Source: Candidatus Curtissbacteria bacterium (lineage in GTDB: Bacteria; Patescibacteria; Microgenomatia; Curtissbacterales; GWA2-41-24). Taken from it: a DNA stretch of 64,000 nt. The notes under the pieces were generated by a model. It ran no database searches and was not told the origin of the DNA. It worked only from the letters and a program-made list of their open reading frames with translations. The DNA is taken from positions 124,001 through 188,000 of the forward strand of contig JAUSJC010000010.1 in the NCBI GenBank assembly GCA_030647775.1. The letters are read 5' to 3'. Shown piece by piece: positions 49,072 through 57,816 of this stretch. Position 1 is the first letter of the stretch; each line of letters begins with the position of its first letter. A program made the position numbers and the translations under genes.

Positions 49072-50139
49072 ATGAGTTCTGACGCAAAAAAGCAAGCAAT
49101 ACTAACTGCCATTTCCCAAATCGAAAAAGCCTACGGCAAAGGCTCCATCATGAAAATGGGGGAATCGCTCGGCAAATTTGATGTTGATGTCCTGTCGACC
49201 GGTATTGTTCCGGTTGATCTGGCACTCGGGGTTGGTGGGCTTCCCCGCGGACGTATTATCGAAATCTTCGGGCCGGAAGCTTCCGGCAAGACTTCGCTAT
49301 CTCTTTCAATTATTGCCGAGGCGCAAAAAACCGGCGGTAGCGCTGCCCTAATTGATGCCGAGCATGCCCTGGACCCGGTCTGGGCCGAAAAAGTTGGAGT
49401 TAATTTAGAAGATTTGTTAATCTCTCAACCCGATACCGGTGAACAGGCGCTCGAGATTACCGAGACCTTAATTCGCTCCGGCGCCATCGATGTCATCGTC
49501 ATCGATTCCGTTGCCGCCCTCGTGCCCCGTGCCGAAATCGAAGGCGAAATGGGAGATTCAATGATGGGCGTCCAGGCGCGTCTTATGTCCCAAGCCCTTC
49601 GAAAATTAACAGGCGCCATTTCCAAATCAAAGACCGTTGCCATATTCACAAACCAGCTCAGGGAAAAAATCGGTGTCATGTTTGGTAACCCGGAAGTTAC
49701 CCCCGGCGGCCGTGCCCTTAAATTCTACTCATCAGTCCGCTTAGATATTAGAAAAATTGACAATATTAAAGAAGGCGACAAAGTTACCGGGAGTCGCCAT
49801 CGGGTAAAAGTTGTTAAAAACAAAGTCGCTCCGCCATTTAGGATTGCCGAGTTTGATATTATGAACGAAGAAGGTATTTCCAGAGAAGGCGGCCTTTTGG
49901 ACGTTGGAGTGGAACTTGGGATTATCGGCAAATCCGGCGCCTTTTACCGTTGGGGGACAAAATTGATCGGACAAGGCAAAGAAAGCGCCAAAGAATATCT
50001 TAAAGAACATAAAAAAGAAGCAGCTGCACTGGAAAAAGAAATTTGGGTGAAAGCCAAAAAAGGCTTAAGCGCAAAACCTGTTAAAGTAGTTACAGACGAT
50101 GAAGACGAAGAAGAAATACTAGAAGCAGCTGCAGTTTAA
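49072..50139 (+). CDS. recA: Recombinase RecA
   Basis: 355 residues: EKAYGKGSIMKMGE, Walker A GPEASGKTS (about 66), Walker B VIVIDSVAALV, the L1 loop region GEMGDSMMGVQARLMSQALRKL and L2 region TNQLREKIGVMFGNPEVTPGGRALKFYSS. Acidic C-terminal tail DDEDEEE. Catalyses strand exchange; recX follows after 2 bases. No LexA-type box is evident upstream, but a YerC-type palindrome is. Confidence 0.98.
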   Translation: MSSDAKKQAILTAISQIEKAYGKGSIMKMGESLGKFDVDVLSTGIVPVDLALGVGGLPRGRIIEIFGPEASGKTSLSLSIIAEAQKTGGSAALIDAEHALDPVWAEKVGVNLEDLLISQPDTGEQALEITETLIRSGAIDVIVIDSVAALVPRAEIEGEMGDSMMGVQARLMSQALRKLTGAISKSKTVAIFTNQLREKIGVMFGNPEVTPGGRALKFYSSVRLDIRKIDNIKEGDKVTGSRHRVKVVKNKVAPPFRIAEFDIMNEEGISREGGLLDVGVELGIIGKSGAFYRWGTKLIGQGKESAKEYLKEHKKEAAALEKEIWVKAKKGLSAKPVKVVTDDEDEEEILEAAAV

Positions 50140-50141
50140 AC

Positions 50142-50798
50142 GTGCCGCAAGTTACTGCTATCTCTCCCCAAAAGAAAAAATCCGGCCGGTTTAATTTATT
50201 CCTAGACGGAAAATTCGCTTTAGGAATTGAAGGCGAGACGCTTCTCGCCTCGGGTTTAAAAATCGGCAGAGTCTTAAGCGGGGAAGAAATTTCCAAAATT
50301 ATCAAAAAAGAGCAAGGCACAAAACTTCTGGATCTGGCCACGAATTTTTTATCTTTTAGGCCCAGAAGCGAAAAAGAGGTCAGGGATTATTTAATTAAAA
50401 AAATATCGACCCGCGAGAACATCAAATTTTCCGAAGCCCGGGAAAGCCCGCTCATAGATCAGGTTATTGAAAAGCTCGCACGGTATAAATACCTGAATGA
50501 TTTGGAATTTGCCAAGTGGTTCATGGCGTCGAGAACATCTTCTCACCCAAAGGGCTTGGCGCTTATAAAATTAGAGCTCAAAAGAAAAGGTATAACCCAG
50601 GAGATTATCGATAAAGTCTCCGCTTCTTCTTCAAATGAACGAGACTTAGCCAGAAGAGCAGTCGAAAAAAAGGTCAAAAGATGGCAAAACCTTCCGGTCT
50701 TGGAATTTAAAAAGAAGTTTTATCAATACCTGGCCAGTCGCGGTTTTGACTTTGATACTATCCGGGAAACATTTGCCTTTTTTACTAAAAAGAGCTAA
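50142..50798 (+). CDS. recX: Regulatory protein RecX
   Basis: 218 residues from GTG 50142. Helical repeats typical of RecX in the C-terminal two thirds (RPRSEKEVRDYLIKK, KYLNDLEFAKWFMASR, PKGLALIKLELKRKGI, FKKKFYQYLASRGFDFDTIRE). RecX modulates RecA filaments. Its place directly after recA supports the call. The N-terminal about 60 residues form a small beta-rich part also seen in Gram-positive RecX. Confidence 0.92.
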   Translation: MPQVTAISPQKKKSGRFNLFLDGKFALGIEGETLLASGLKIGRVLSGEEISKIIKKEQGTKLLDLATNFLSFRPRSEKEVRDYLIKKISTRENIKFSEARESPLIDQVIEKLARYKYLNDLEFAKWFMASRTSSHPKGLALIKLELKRKGITQEIIDKVSASSSNERDLARRAVEKKVKRWQNLPVLEFKKKFYQYLASRGFDFDTIRETFAFFTKKS

Positions 50799-50884
50799 AA
50801 TCAGAAAACCTGATGATAACAGTAAGAAGGTAAATAAAGATTTAAGTGAAATATTTTCTTATAACTTTCTTCGAAAAAAACCTT

Positions 50885-50902
50885 AACCGCTAAGCGGTTT
50901 TT
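50885..50902 (+). terminator. Likely terminator after recX
   Basis: AACCGC-TAA-GCGGTT followed by TTTC; also AAAAAAACC upstream pairs weakly with GGTTTTT. It separates recA-recX from rny. The 130-base gap 50799-50928 contains nothing else I can name. Confidence 0.6.
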
Positions 50903-50928
50903 CTTCCTGTTCCATTCTCAGGGTCAAT

Positions 50929-52395
50929 ATGTTTGACACAAGACAAAAACCTCGTGATAGGCAAAAGGTAGTAGTATCTGTTGGATCACGTTCACTGTCC
51001 CAGGGCGATCAGGGCGCGCGCGAGGTCATTCAAGATGCTCGTGATGAGGCTTTCAAAATCAAGAAAGCTGCAGAAGAAGAAGCAAGGATTATTCGTGAAG
51101 AATCCTTGGAAATCGAAAAAAGAATCGCCCAGAAAGAGGATTCACTCGACCAAAAATCTTCCCAAATCACAAGACAAGAAAAGGAATTAGAAGAAACCAT
51201 TACCACCTACAAGAAGCGGGACGTGGAACTTTCCAAAGTTAGAGAGGATCTCGTTAGAAAACTAGGAAAAATCTCGTCTCTGACCTCAGAAGAAGCCAAG
51301 AAATTGATCCTTGAAAATTTAGACGGGGAGCTAAAAAGCGAAAAAGCCAAAAGGATCAAAGAGGCAGAAGAAGAAATTAAAGCAACGGCCCAGGAAAAAG
51401 GCCGTGAAATTTTAGTAAATTCCATGGTCGCCGGCGCCACAGACTGGGTTGCCGAGTATACTGTCTCCACGGTCAAGTTAGATTCGGAAGATATCAAAGG
51501 AAGAATCATCGGCAAGGAAGGCAGAAATATCAGGTCATTTGAACTGGCTACCGGCGTCGACGTAGACCTGGATAGTGATGTAGCCGGTGAGGTCCGCCTT
51601 TCTTCATTTGATGCGATCCGCCGTGAAATTGCCAAAATTGCTTTGCAGTGGCTTGTTAAAGACGCCAGAATCCAGCCAACCAGAATTGAGCAGTTAGTAG
51701 AAAAAGCAAAAGAACTTATCGAGAAAGATATGTCAGAAGCGGGTGCCAAAGCGGCCCATGAACTGGGTCTTTATAATCTGCCCCAGGAAGCATTGGATAG
51801 GCTTGGCCGTCTTAAATTCCGTTATTCTTATGGCCAGAATCAATTAATTGCCTCCCTTGAAACCGGGAAGATTGCCAAAAAAATAGCCCAAGAAGTCGGG
51901 GCAGATCCAATTATCTGCGCTACCGGCGGCCTTTTCCATGATATTGGTAAGACCGAGATGGAAAAAGAAGGGACCCATGTAGAGTTGGGGGTGGAACTGG
52001 CCAAAAAATGGGGATTTCCGCAGGCAGTTATTAATTGTATTGCCCAACATCACGAAGACGAACCGTTTTCAGCTATCGAATCAATTGTCGTTCATTTAGG
52101 CGATGCCATTTCCGGTGCCAGGCCGGGCGCCCGCCATGAAGCGGTTGAAGATTACATCAAAAGGCTGACCGATATTGAAAACATCGCCGCATCTTTCACG
52201 GGTGTGGATAAGGCCTACGCGATACAGGCCGGGCGCGAAGTAAGAGTAATTGTTAAATCAGACGTAATTGATGATGACGGTATAGTTACTCTCTCACACG
52301 AAATCCGCCAGAGGCTTGAAAAGGAACTCACTTATCCCGGCCAAATTACGGTCACAGTTATTCGTGAAACCAGAGCCGTCGATATCGCTAAATAG
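50929..52395 (+). CDS. rny: Ribonuclease Y without N-terminal membrane anchor
   Basis: 488 residues. A charged coiled coil (about 30-150), KH domain with GRIIGKEGRNIRSFE (about 190), then the HD domain with GGLFHDIGKTE (about 330) and HHEDEP. Ends with ITVTVIRETRAVDIAK as in the family. RNase Y is the main decay-initiating endonuclease in many bacteria and normally starts with a transmembrane helix. Here the first 30 residues are polar and an in-frame stop lies at 50884, so no anchor is encoded. Probably soluble or tethered by a partner. Confidence 0.95.
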   Translation: MFDTRQKPRDRQKVVVSVGSRSLSQGDQGAREVIQDARDEAFKIKKAAEEEARIIREESLEIEKRIAQKEDSLDQKSSQITRQEKELEETITTYKKRDVELSKVREDLVRKLGKISSLTSEEAKKLILENLDGELKSEKAKRIKEAEEEIKATAQEKGREILVNSMVAGATDWVAEYTVSTVKLDSEDIKGRIIGKEGRNIRSFELATGVDVDLDSDVAGEVRLSSFDAIRREIAKIALQWLVKDARIQPTRIEQLVEKAKELIEKDMSEAGAKAAHELGLYNLPQEALDRLGRLKFRYSYGQNQLIASLETGKIAKKIAQEVGADPIICATGGLFHDIGKTEMEKEGTHVELGVELAKKWGFPQAVINCIAQHHEDEPFSAIESIVVHLGDAISGARPGARHEAVEDYIKRLTDIENIAASFTGVDKAYAIQAGREVRVIVKSDVIDDDGIVTLSHEIRQRLEKELTYPGQITVTVIRETRAVDIAK

Positions 52396-52397
52396 GT

Positions 52398-52528
52398 CCC
52401 GAATTTACCCCAATTATTTTTCCGAATAAATCCTAATTATACTTTGACAAAGACAGTTTTTAAGTTATAATTATGGATACCAATTTGGATAAATTCGGAT
52501 AAAAAATTCGGATCAATTAGGGTTATCA
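52398..52528 (+). repeat. TCCGAATT/GGATAAATT inverted-repeat leader before HU, copy 5
   Basis: Left arm 52398-52440 (CCCGAATTTACCCCAATTAT then TTTTCCGAATAAATCCTAATT). Right arm 52482-52522 (AATTTGGATAAATTCGGATA then AAAAATTCGGATCAATTAGGG). The HU promoter lies between the arms, so only the right arm would be in its own mRNA. Confidence 0.65.
52444..52471 (+). promoter_or_regulatory. Sigma70-type promoter of the HU gene
   Basis: TTGACA (52444-52449), 16-nt spacer, TATAAT (52466-52471). Consensus in both boxes; leader about 50 nt. Confidence 0.88.
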
Positions 52529-52801
52529 ATGACAAAAAACGAATTAGTAGAAAGAGTAGCTAAAAAAGTCGGCCTAACAAAAAAAACTTCCTATGAAGCT
52601 GTTAATACTGTTTTTGCCCAAATCAGGGAAGCGATGGCCAAAGGCGACAAAGTAGTAATCACAGGTTTTGGAACCTTTAAAGTAAGAACCAGGAATACCA
52701 GAGTAGGCCGAAATCCTCAAACAGGCTCATCGATCAAAATCCCCAGCCACAGGCTTGCCGGCTTCACCGCAGGCAAAACCCTCCGCAGGCTCATCAAATA
52801 G
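52529..52801 (+). CDS. hup: DNA-binding protein HU
   Basis: 90 residues, the standard HU length: TKNELVERVAKKVGLTKKTSYEAVNTVFAQIREAMAKGDKVVITGFGTFKVRTRNTRVGRNPQTG, with the DNA-embracing arm and intercalating Pro (RNPQTG). Nucleoid architecture. Consensus promoter upstream. Confidence 0.96.
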   Translation: MTKNELVERVAKKVGLTKKTSYEAVNTVFAQIREAMAKGDKVVITGFGTFKVRTRNTRVGRNPQTGSSIKIPSHRLAGFTAGKTLRRLIK

Positions 52802-52819
52802 TATATAAAGGAAGGATCT

Positions 52820-53119
52820 TTAAGCAGCTTTCTTTTTCTTCTGACGTATGTTAAAAATGGTAACCCCAAAAGCACTGCTGTCTGGCCTTGCCAGATCAGT
52901 CATCGGTATTGGGATATGACCACCACTAGCTTGTCTTTGAGGTCTAGAAACTACCAGAATTGTAGGTTCAAGAGATTCCCCTTCTATAACTACTTCAGAA
53001 TCGGGAAGACCCGCAATTTCGCGTCTTAAATCTGCAAGTGTAGCCTCAATAGCCTCATCAGAAGCAGAGGTTATTACAGTTTCCCCACCCAAGAACCTTT
53101 CTTTGTCGTGTTCTGGCAT
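52820..53119 (-). CDS. Small hypothetical protein
   Basis: 99 residues on the minus strand, convergent with HU. Acidic, without membrane segment, ending in a Lys-rich tail (QKKKKKAA-like). AAAGAAG lies before the ATG. No recognised domain. The neighbouring DNA has no competing frame on the plus strand, which supports it being real. Confidence 0.55.
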   Translation of the reverse strand: MPEHDKERFLGGETVITSASDEAIEATLADLRREIAGLPDSEVVIEGESLEPTILVVSRPQRQASGGHIPIPMTDLARPDSSAFGVTIFNIRQKKKKAA

Positions 53120-53145
53120 ATTTTCTTCTTTCTAGCCCAATTAGA

Positions 53146-53242
53146 CCCGCAATCCTGAAACATAGTTTTATAATCAAATTAAAAACTATGTGAAGGACGA
53201 GGATCGCAAAAGGGCTTATCTACCCTTTTATATACGCTCAAA
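53146..53242. repeat. AGACCCGCA...GAGGATCGCA element with inner hairpins
   Basis: AGACCCGCAATCCTGAAACA leads into a hairpin (ACATAGTTTT/AAAAACTATGT), then GACGAGGATCGCA and a second hairpin AAAGGG-CTTATCTA-CCCTTT with a T-run (TTTTATATAC). It belongs to the same frame as 2488, 7067 and 14293, and the second hairpin could terminate transcripts. Confidence 0.55.
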
Positions 53243-53306
53243 TCCACTTAAAGTCAATCTAAGATTCAACGTTTAAGATCATCCTATGGCGTGCTAAGAT
53301 AATTCT

Positions 53307-53678
53307 ATGGAAAAAAGAGATGGGCTTGCCAAACACCAGGTCGTGAGCTTTAGTCACGCCTTCGATGGTATCGCTTACAACATTAAAACCCAGATCCATT
53401 TTAGGATCCATCTGGTTGCCGCTGTTCTTGTTGTTGTCCTTGGCACATTTTACAAAATTGCGCCATTTGAGTGGATAATTCTAGTAATTTTAATCACAAG
53501 CGTTATGGCGGTAGAAGCCATGAATACCGCGATCGAAGAAACCTGCAATATGATGCATCCGGAAAGCCATCCGCATGCAAGGATGGCGAAACATTGCGCC
53601 GCAGCCAGTGTTCTTATTTTATCTATCGGTGCGGCAGTTGTCGGGTTCATAATTTTTGTTCCAAAAATCTTCGGATAA
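53307..53678 (+). CDS. dgkA: Diacylglycerol kinase / undecaprenol kinase
   Basis: 123 residues with three hydrophobic helices. SFSHAFDGIAYNIKTQIHFRIHLVAA and the catalytic EAMNTAIEETCNMMHPESHPHARMAKHCAAASVLI match the DgkA family (EAxNTAIE with Glu ligands). In Gram-positive-like bacteria the substrate is undecaprenol, supporting lipid carrier recycling for wall synthesis. Confidence 0.93.
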   Translation: MEKRDGLAKHQVVSFSHAFDGIAYNIKTQIHFRIHLVAAVLVVVLGTFYKIAPFEWIILVILITSVMAVEAMNTAIEETCNMMHPESHPHARMAKHCAAASVLILSIGAAVVGFIIFVPKIFG

Positions 53679-53706
53679 TTGTAATTTTGTGTTAAAATTC
53701 TCCAGA

Positions 53707-54870
53707 GTGAAAAACCCTACTTTCTTTATCAAGACTTTCGGTTGCCAGCAAAATATGGCGGATAGTCAGCGAATCGCGAGCTTCTATGTTTCCCGCGGTT
53801 ATAAAATGGCAAAATCGATAAGGTCTGCCTCCGAGATTGTCATCAATACATGCATGATCAGACAGACAGCCGAGGATAAAGTAACCGGTCTCGTTAAAAA
53901 TATCACCAAAATCCGCCAGCCGGCGGAAAAACCCAAAATTGTTATAACCGGCTGCATGGTCGGAATGGCCACCCGTGACGGAACCGGTAAATACTTAAAA
54001 GACCTGCGAAAAAGGATGCCTCAAGTAGATGAATTTTTACCATTGGAGGAAGTGGGCTTTGATTATCCGGCACTGCGACAAGATGTTACCCATTCATGGG
54101 TTCCCATTTCCAATGGTTGTAACAATTTCTGCACTTTTTGTGTCGTTCCATTCACTCGGGGTCGTGAAATTTCCAGGCCGCTTGTAGATATCATCGATGA
54201 AATCAAAGACCTTGCAAGACGCGGCGCAAAAGAAGTTACCTTACTTGGCCAAAATGTAAATTCATATGGAGCAGATCTGGTTAAAAAAAATGCACGAGGC
54301 TACAAACTTCCAAGCGGTCGTATAGTAAAACCGGTGATTGTTAAGCATCTTGGCCGTTTTCGCATCCCAACTCTTTTCCCATATCTTCTGGAGGAGGTTT
54401 GTAAAATTAAAAGCATAAAAACCGTAAAATTCATATCATCTAACCCCTGGGATTTTTCCGATAAGCTCATTGATGTTATCGCTCAAAACCCGAAAATCGA
54501 TAGGAACATACATCTAGCCGTTCAATCAGGCAACGATACAGTTTTAAAAAGGATGAACAGATGGTACAGAGCCAAAGAGTATTTAAATTTAGTCAACAAA
54601 ATCAAATCTAAAATTAAAGGGGCCCAAATTTCAACGGATATTATTGTCGGTTTTCCTGGTGAAACTGAAGAGCAATTCCAAAGTACTATTAAACTGGCAA
54701 AGTCTGCCGATTTTGCATATGGTTATGTTTCTAAATATTCCTCAAGGCCAAATACTGCGGCGACCAAAGCATTAGGGGACGATGTTTCTCACAAAGAAAA
54801 AGACCGCCGTTTCGAGATTCTAGACAAATTGATTAATCACAAAGGTACAATCCGTACCGCCGTCCATTAA
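53707..54870 (+). CDS. miaB: tRNA-2-methylthio-N6-dimethylallyladenosine synthase MiaB, without TRAM domain
   Basis: About 387 residues from GTG 53707 (E. coli 474). N-terminal UPF0004 domain with Fe-S cysteines in FGCQQN, NTCMIR and VITGCMVG. Radical SAM motif CNNFCTFCVVPFTRGRE. Substrate region VQSGNDTVLKRMNR and IIVGFPGETEEQF. The frame ends near INHKGTIRTAVH, where the RNA-binding TRAM domain would begin. An insert (residues about 180-220) follows NVNSYGADL. miaA, the preceding step of the same A37 modification, lies 3 kb downstream. An in-frame GTG at 53689 is an alternative start. Confidence 0.9.
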   Translation: MKNPTFFIKTFGCQQNMADSQRIASFYVSRGYKMAKSIRSASEIVINTCMIRQTAEDKVTGLVKNITKIRQPAEKPKIVITGCMVGMATRDGTGKYLKDLRKRMPQVDEFLPLEEVGFDYPALRQDVTHSWVPISNGCNNFCTFCVVPFTRGREISRPLVDIIDEIKDLARRGAKEVTLLGQNVNSYGADLVKKNARGYKLPSGRIVKPVIVKHLGRFRIPTLFPYLLEEVCKIKSIKTVKFISSNPWDFSDKLIDVIAQNPKIDRNIHLAVQSGNDTVLKRMNRWYRAKEYLNLVNKIKSKIKGAQISTDIIVGFPGETEEQFQSTIKLAKSADFAYGYVSKYSSRPNTAATKALGDDVSHKEKDRRFEILDKLINHKGTIRTAVH

Positions 54871-54879
54871 CCAAAATTA

Positions 54880-56145
54880 CTACTTCCAGGTTTTAAACCA
54901 CATGTACTGACCAATCGATGAAGTTTTTATTGGCAATCCGGATGTAATTGGATAAAAATAAAAGAAAGTTACAGCAAAAATGGCAATAATTACAATAACT
55001 GCAAGCCGATTTCTTTTCCATAACTTTGAAAGTAGAAGACCAATCGCAATAGAAAGAAAGGGGATCGACGGCAGGTAGTGGTACATAAAAAGTATCCTTG
55101 GTGCAAAAATCCAAGGCACCCAGAAGATAAAATAGCCTAGTAGAACCAAGATCAGCTCTTTTTGCGGTTTCACCATCAAACTTCGCAAAAGATAAATGAT
55201 TGCCGCGATTCCGAACCAATAAATTAGCGGATTGCCAAGCGCATAAATATATCCGGCTTTTTGTCCGTATTGCTCGTACGAAAAATATATAGGCCGGGCG
55301 TCCAATATCCACGGACAAAAAGTTTTGGCTCCTTCCAAACCGCTTGGAGCGCAATAAATTGCAGTTGTTCCGTACGGATGTTTTAAATCATGTCGATTCT
55401 GGTACCACCATATTTGTTTATGCAAATTTATAAAATCCTGGACATTGTGGCCTTGCAGCCAGAATTGTCCATACGAAGAGACGTAAATCAAAAGAGGCAA
55501 TATCAATAGAAGCAAATTATTTTTTTTAAATATGCCCGTCTTCAAATCCATAAAGAAGATATAAATAAAAATAGTAACAATTGCATAAATGCCCGACCAC
55601 TTAGAGGCAACAGCCAGCCCTAAAAAAACAGAGGTTGCCAGCAAATATTTAAATTTGCGTCGCTTGACATAAAGTGAGGTAAATATGAATGCGGAAATGG
55701 TAAAAAAAGTCAAGAATATATCGTTCATGGCAATCCTTGACATCACCAAAGTTAGATTTTCAAAGGCTATAACAAATGCCACAAAAATCGCCGCTGTTCG
55801 TCCAAAAACTAAATACGCAAGTATGAATGTCGCCGGAATAATTGCCGTCCCAAAAATTGCGCTTGGTAGTCGCCATCCAGTCGGATTATCGCCAATAATT
55901 TTTATTGATCCTGCCTGAATTAATTTGGCAAGTGGCGGATGTAGCCAGTCGAAAGCTGTTTTTTCTTCCGGTGGAGGTGAAAACGGGTCATAAGCAGCGG
56001 GATTATTGGCGGCATACGCCCTGGCTGTAACAACATGGTAAACCTCATCAAAATAATAATGATTTGGTTCGGATAACCTGTAAAGCCGGATTAAAAGCGA
56101 AAAGGAAGTAATAACAATTAGAAAAATGAAGAGTTTCCTACTCAT
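54880..56145 (-). CDS. Dolichyl-phosphate-mannose-protein mannosyltransferase-like (PMT/GT39) protein
   Basis: 421 residues with about 9-10 hydrophobic helices. The first loop has YYFDEVYHVVTARAYA (Asp-Glu), then FDWLHPPLAKL, the GT39 signature; AMNDIFLTFF and ASKWSGIYAI follow. PMTs transfer mannose from a lipid carrier to Ser/Thr of exported proteins. ATG is six bases after TATACT on the minus strand, divergent from the gene at 56173 with shared promoter DNA. Confidence 0.88.
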   Translation of the reverse strand: MSRKLFIFLIVITSFSLLIRLYRLSEPNHYYFDEVYHVVTARAYAANNPAAYDPFSPPPEEKTAFDWLHPPLAKLIQAGSIKIIGDNPTGWRLPSAIFGTAIIPATFILAYLVFGRTAAIFVAFVIAFENLTLVMSRIAMNDIFLTFFTISAFIFTSLYVKRRKFKYLLATSVFLGLAVASKWSGIYAIVTIFIYIFFMDLKTGIFKKNNLLLLILPLLIYVSSYGQFWLQGHNVQDFINLHKQIWWYQNRHDLKHPYGTTAIYCAPSGLEGAKTFCPWILDARPIYFSYEQYGQKAGYIYALGNPLIYWFGIAAIIYLLRSLMVKPQKELILVLLGYFIFWVPWIFAPRILFMYHYLPSIPFLSIAIGLLLSKLWKRNRLAVIVIIAIFAVTFFYFYPITSGLPIKTSSIGQYMWFKTWK

Positions 56146-56172
56146 ATTAGAAGTATATATAATAAATTGCAG
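56146..56172. promoter_or_regulatory. Divergent promoter between two GT-C-like genes
   Basis: In 27 bases: TATACT on the minus strand (complement of 56152-56157) six bases before ATG 56145, and TATAAT on the plus strand (56158-56163) nine bases before ATG 56173. The two -10 boxes are adjacent and both predict leaderless starts, so polymerase binding to one should exclude the other. Confidence 0.65.
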
Positions 56173-57816
56173 ATGTCTAGATCAGAGAAGTTATATTTTT
56201 TACTAACCTTTGGCATTTTCGGCTTCCTTTATTTTCACATGAGTCAAAATATGCTCCAGATAAAACCGGACGGGTGGTATGTAGGTCACATTAACCTCTA
56301 CGGCGATTTAGTTTTTCACCTGACCCTAATTAATAAATTTCTATCGTCAAATAAATTCGTCATCGACAACCCGATTATGGCTGGGACCAAAGTGGGTTAT
56401 CCAATACTTGCCGATTTAATAACTGCTCAAATTGCCAGAGTTACGAATTTAAGTTTCGCCCTATTTATAACGACTTTTTCGATCGGGCTTCTCGGGATTT
56501 ACACGGCCAGACTTTTTATTAAAAATTTCTTTAAAAATGAAAAAATAGTTTTTCTTTCTCTTTTATTATTTTTTGTTAATGGCGGATTTGGATTTTATTA
56601 TTTCTTTCAGGATCTATTTTTTTCACAAAAACCGCTTCTTAAATTTCTTACGAGTTTGCCGCGTCAATATACCGATATCAAAGAGAACGGTTACTGGTGG
56701 ATCAATACTTATTTGGCATATTTTTTGCCCCAAAGATCCTTCCTTTTCGTTTTCCCACTCACTTTAGTAGTTTTAATTCTTTTGTATAGGGGAGCAAAGG
56801 CAAATCGGAGAAAATATTTTTTCCTTGCCGGGCTTCTTTCGGGAGTTTTACCACTGGTGCAAGCACATAGCTTGTTCTTTGTATTTTTAATCTCACTCAT
56901 GGTTTGCCCGCTTTCTATTCTTAAGTCTAAGAACCAAAAAGCAATGCTTGGGAATTGGCTCATTTTTGCACTGATTACCGCATTTTTGTCTGTACCAATC
57001 TTGACGGCGATTGCGCCTTCTCAAAACTTTTTACATTTCATAGCGTATAAACCGGGCTGGACCGCTGGAGAAAACATTATTTGGTTTTGGCTAAAAAATC
57101 TTGGGTTATTTGCTCCGATGCTTGTTATTTCGCTTATATGGCTCTTCAAAAAAAATAAAAATCTTTTCTATATCTATTTACCATTCCTTGCCGTTTTTAT
57201 ACTTTCAAACATTTTCATCTTCCAGCCCTGGGATTTTGATAACAGCAAACTTTTAGTTTACTGGTTTTTTGCATCTTGCATTGTCGTTGCCTATTTTCTC
57301 TATGACCAATTTTTCCTGGAAACTTTTTTTAAAAAAATCGCAGGGGTCGTTATTGTGTTTTTAATGATTTTTGCCGGTTCTATTGATATATTCCGAACCT
57401 TTACACCGGCCACAAATTATAGAATTTTTTCAAATCAGGATCTTGAAGTGGCGGACAATATCAAAAAGGCTACTTCCAAAGATTCTATATTTGTTACGGC
57501 CTCAAACCATAATAACCCAATTGCCGCCATAAGCGGCAGGTCAATCTTTTTAGGATTTGCAGGCTGGCTTTGGAGTCATGGAGTTGACTATAGCCAAAGA
57601 GAAAAAGACGTCCGCCTAATTTATTTAGGCGGACAAGAGTCAGAGTCTTTAATAAAACAATACGGAATAAATTATGTTACCATTGGCCCACAAGAAAGGG
57701 CACAGTTTTCAATAAATGAAAGTTACTTCCAAAAATACCCAAGTCTCACCCCGGGCGAAGGTTGGCAAATTATCGATGTTAGTAGTATTTGGACCAACGT
57801 CGACAGGCAAAACTAA
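56173..57816 (+). CDS. Polytopic membrane protein, probable GT-C glycosyltransferase
   Basis: 547 residues with about 11 hydrophobic helices. The first large loop has WYVGHINLYGDLVFHLTLINKF, and a C-terminal soluble part follows (VADNIKKATSKDSIFVTASNHNNP). The layout suits a GT-C lipid-linked sugar transferase, but the family is not certain. A perfect GTCCGCCTAA/TTAGGCGGAC-type palindrome lies in frame at about 57609-57634. ATG 56173 is preferred to TTG 56167. Overlaps miaA by 41 nt. Confidence 0.7.
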   Translation: MSRSEKLYFLLTFGIFGFLYFHMSQNMLQIKPDGWYVGHINLYGDLVFHLTLINKFLSSNKFVIDNPIMAGTKVGYPILADLITAQIARVTNLSFALFITTFSIGLLGIYTARLFIKNFFKNEKIVFLSLLLFFVNGGFGFYYFFQDLFFSQKPLLKFLTSLPRQYTDIKENGYWWINTYLAYFLPQRSFLFVFPLTLVVLILLYRGAKANRRKYFFLAGLLSGVLPLVQAHSLFFVFLISLMVCPLSILKSKNQKAMLGNWLIFALITAFLSVPILTAIAPSQNFLHFIAYKPGWTAGENIIWFWLKNLGLFAPMLVISLIWLFKKNKNLFYIYLPFLAVFILSNIFIFQPWDFDNSKLLVYWFFASCIVVAYFLYDQFFLETFFKKIAGVVIVFLMIFAGSIDIFRTFTPATNYRIFSNQDLEVADNIKKATSKDSIFVTASNHNNPIAAISGRSIFLGFAGWLWSHGVDYSQREKDVRLIYLGGQESESLIKQYGINYVTIGPQERAQFSINESYFQKYPSLTPGEGWQIIDVSSIWTNVDRQN

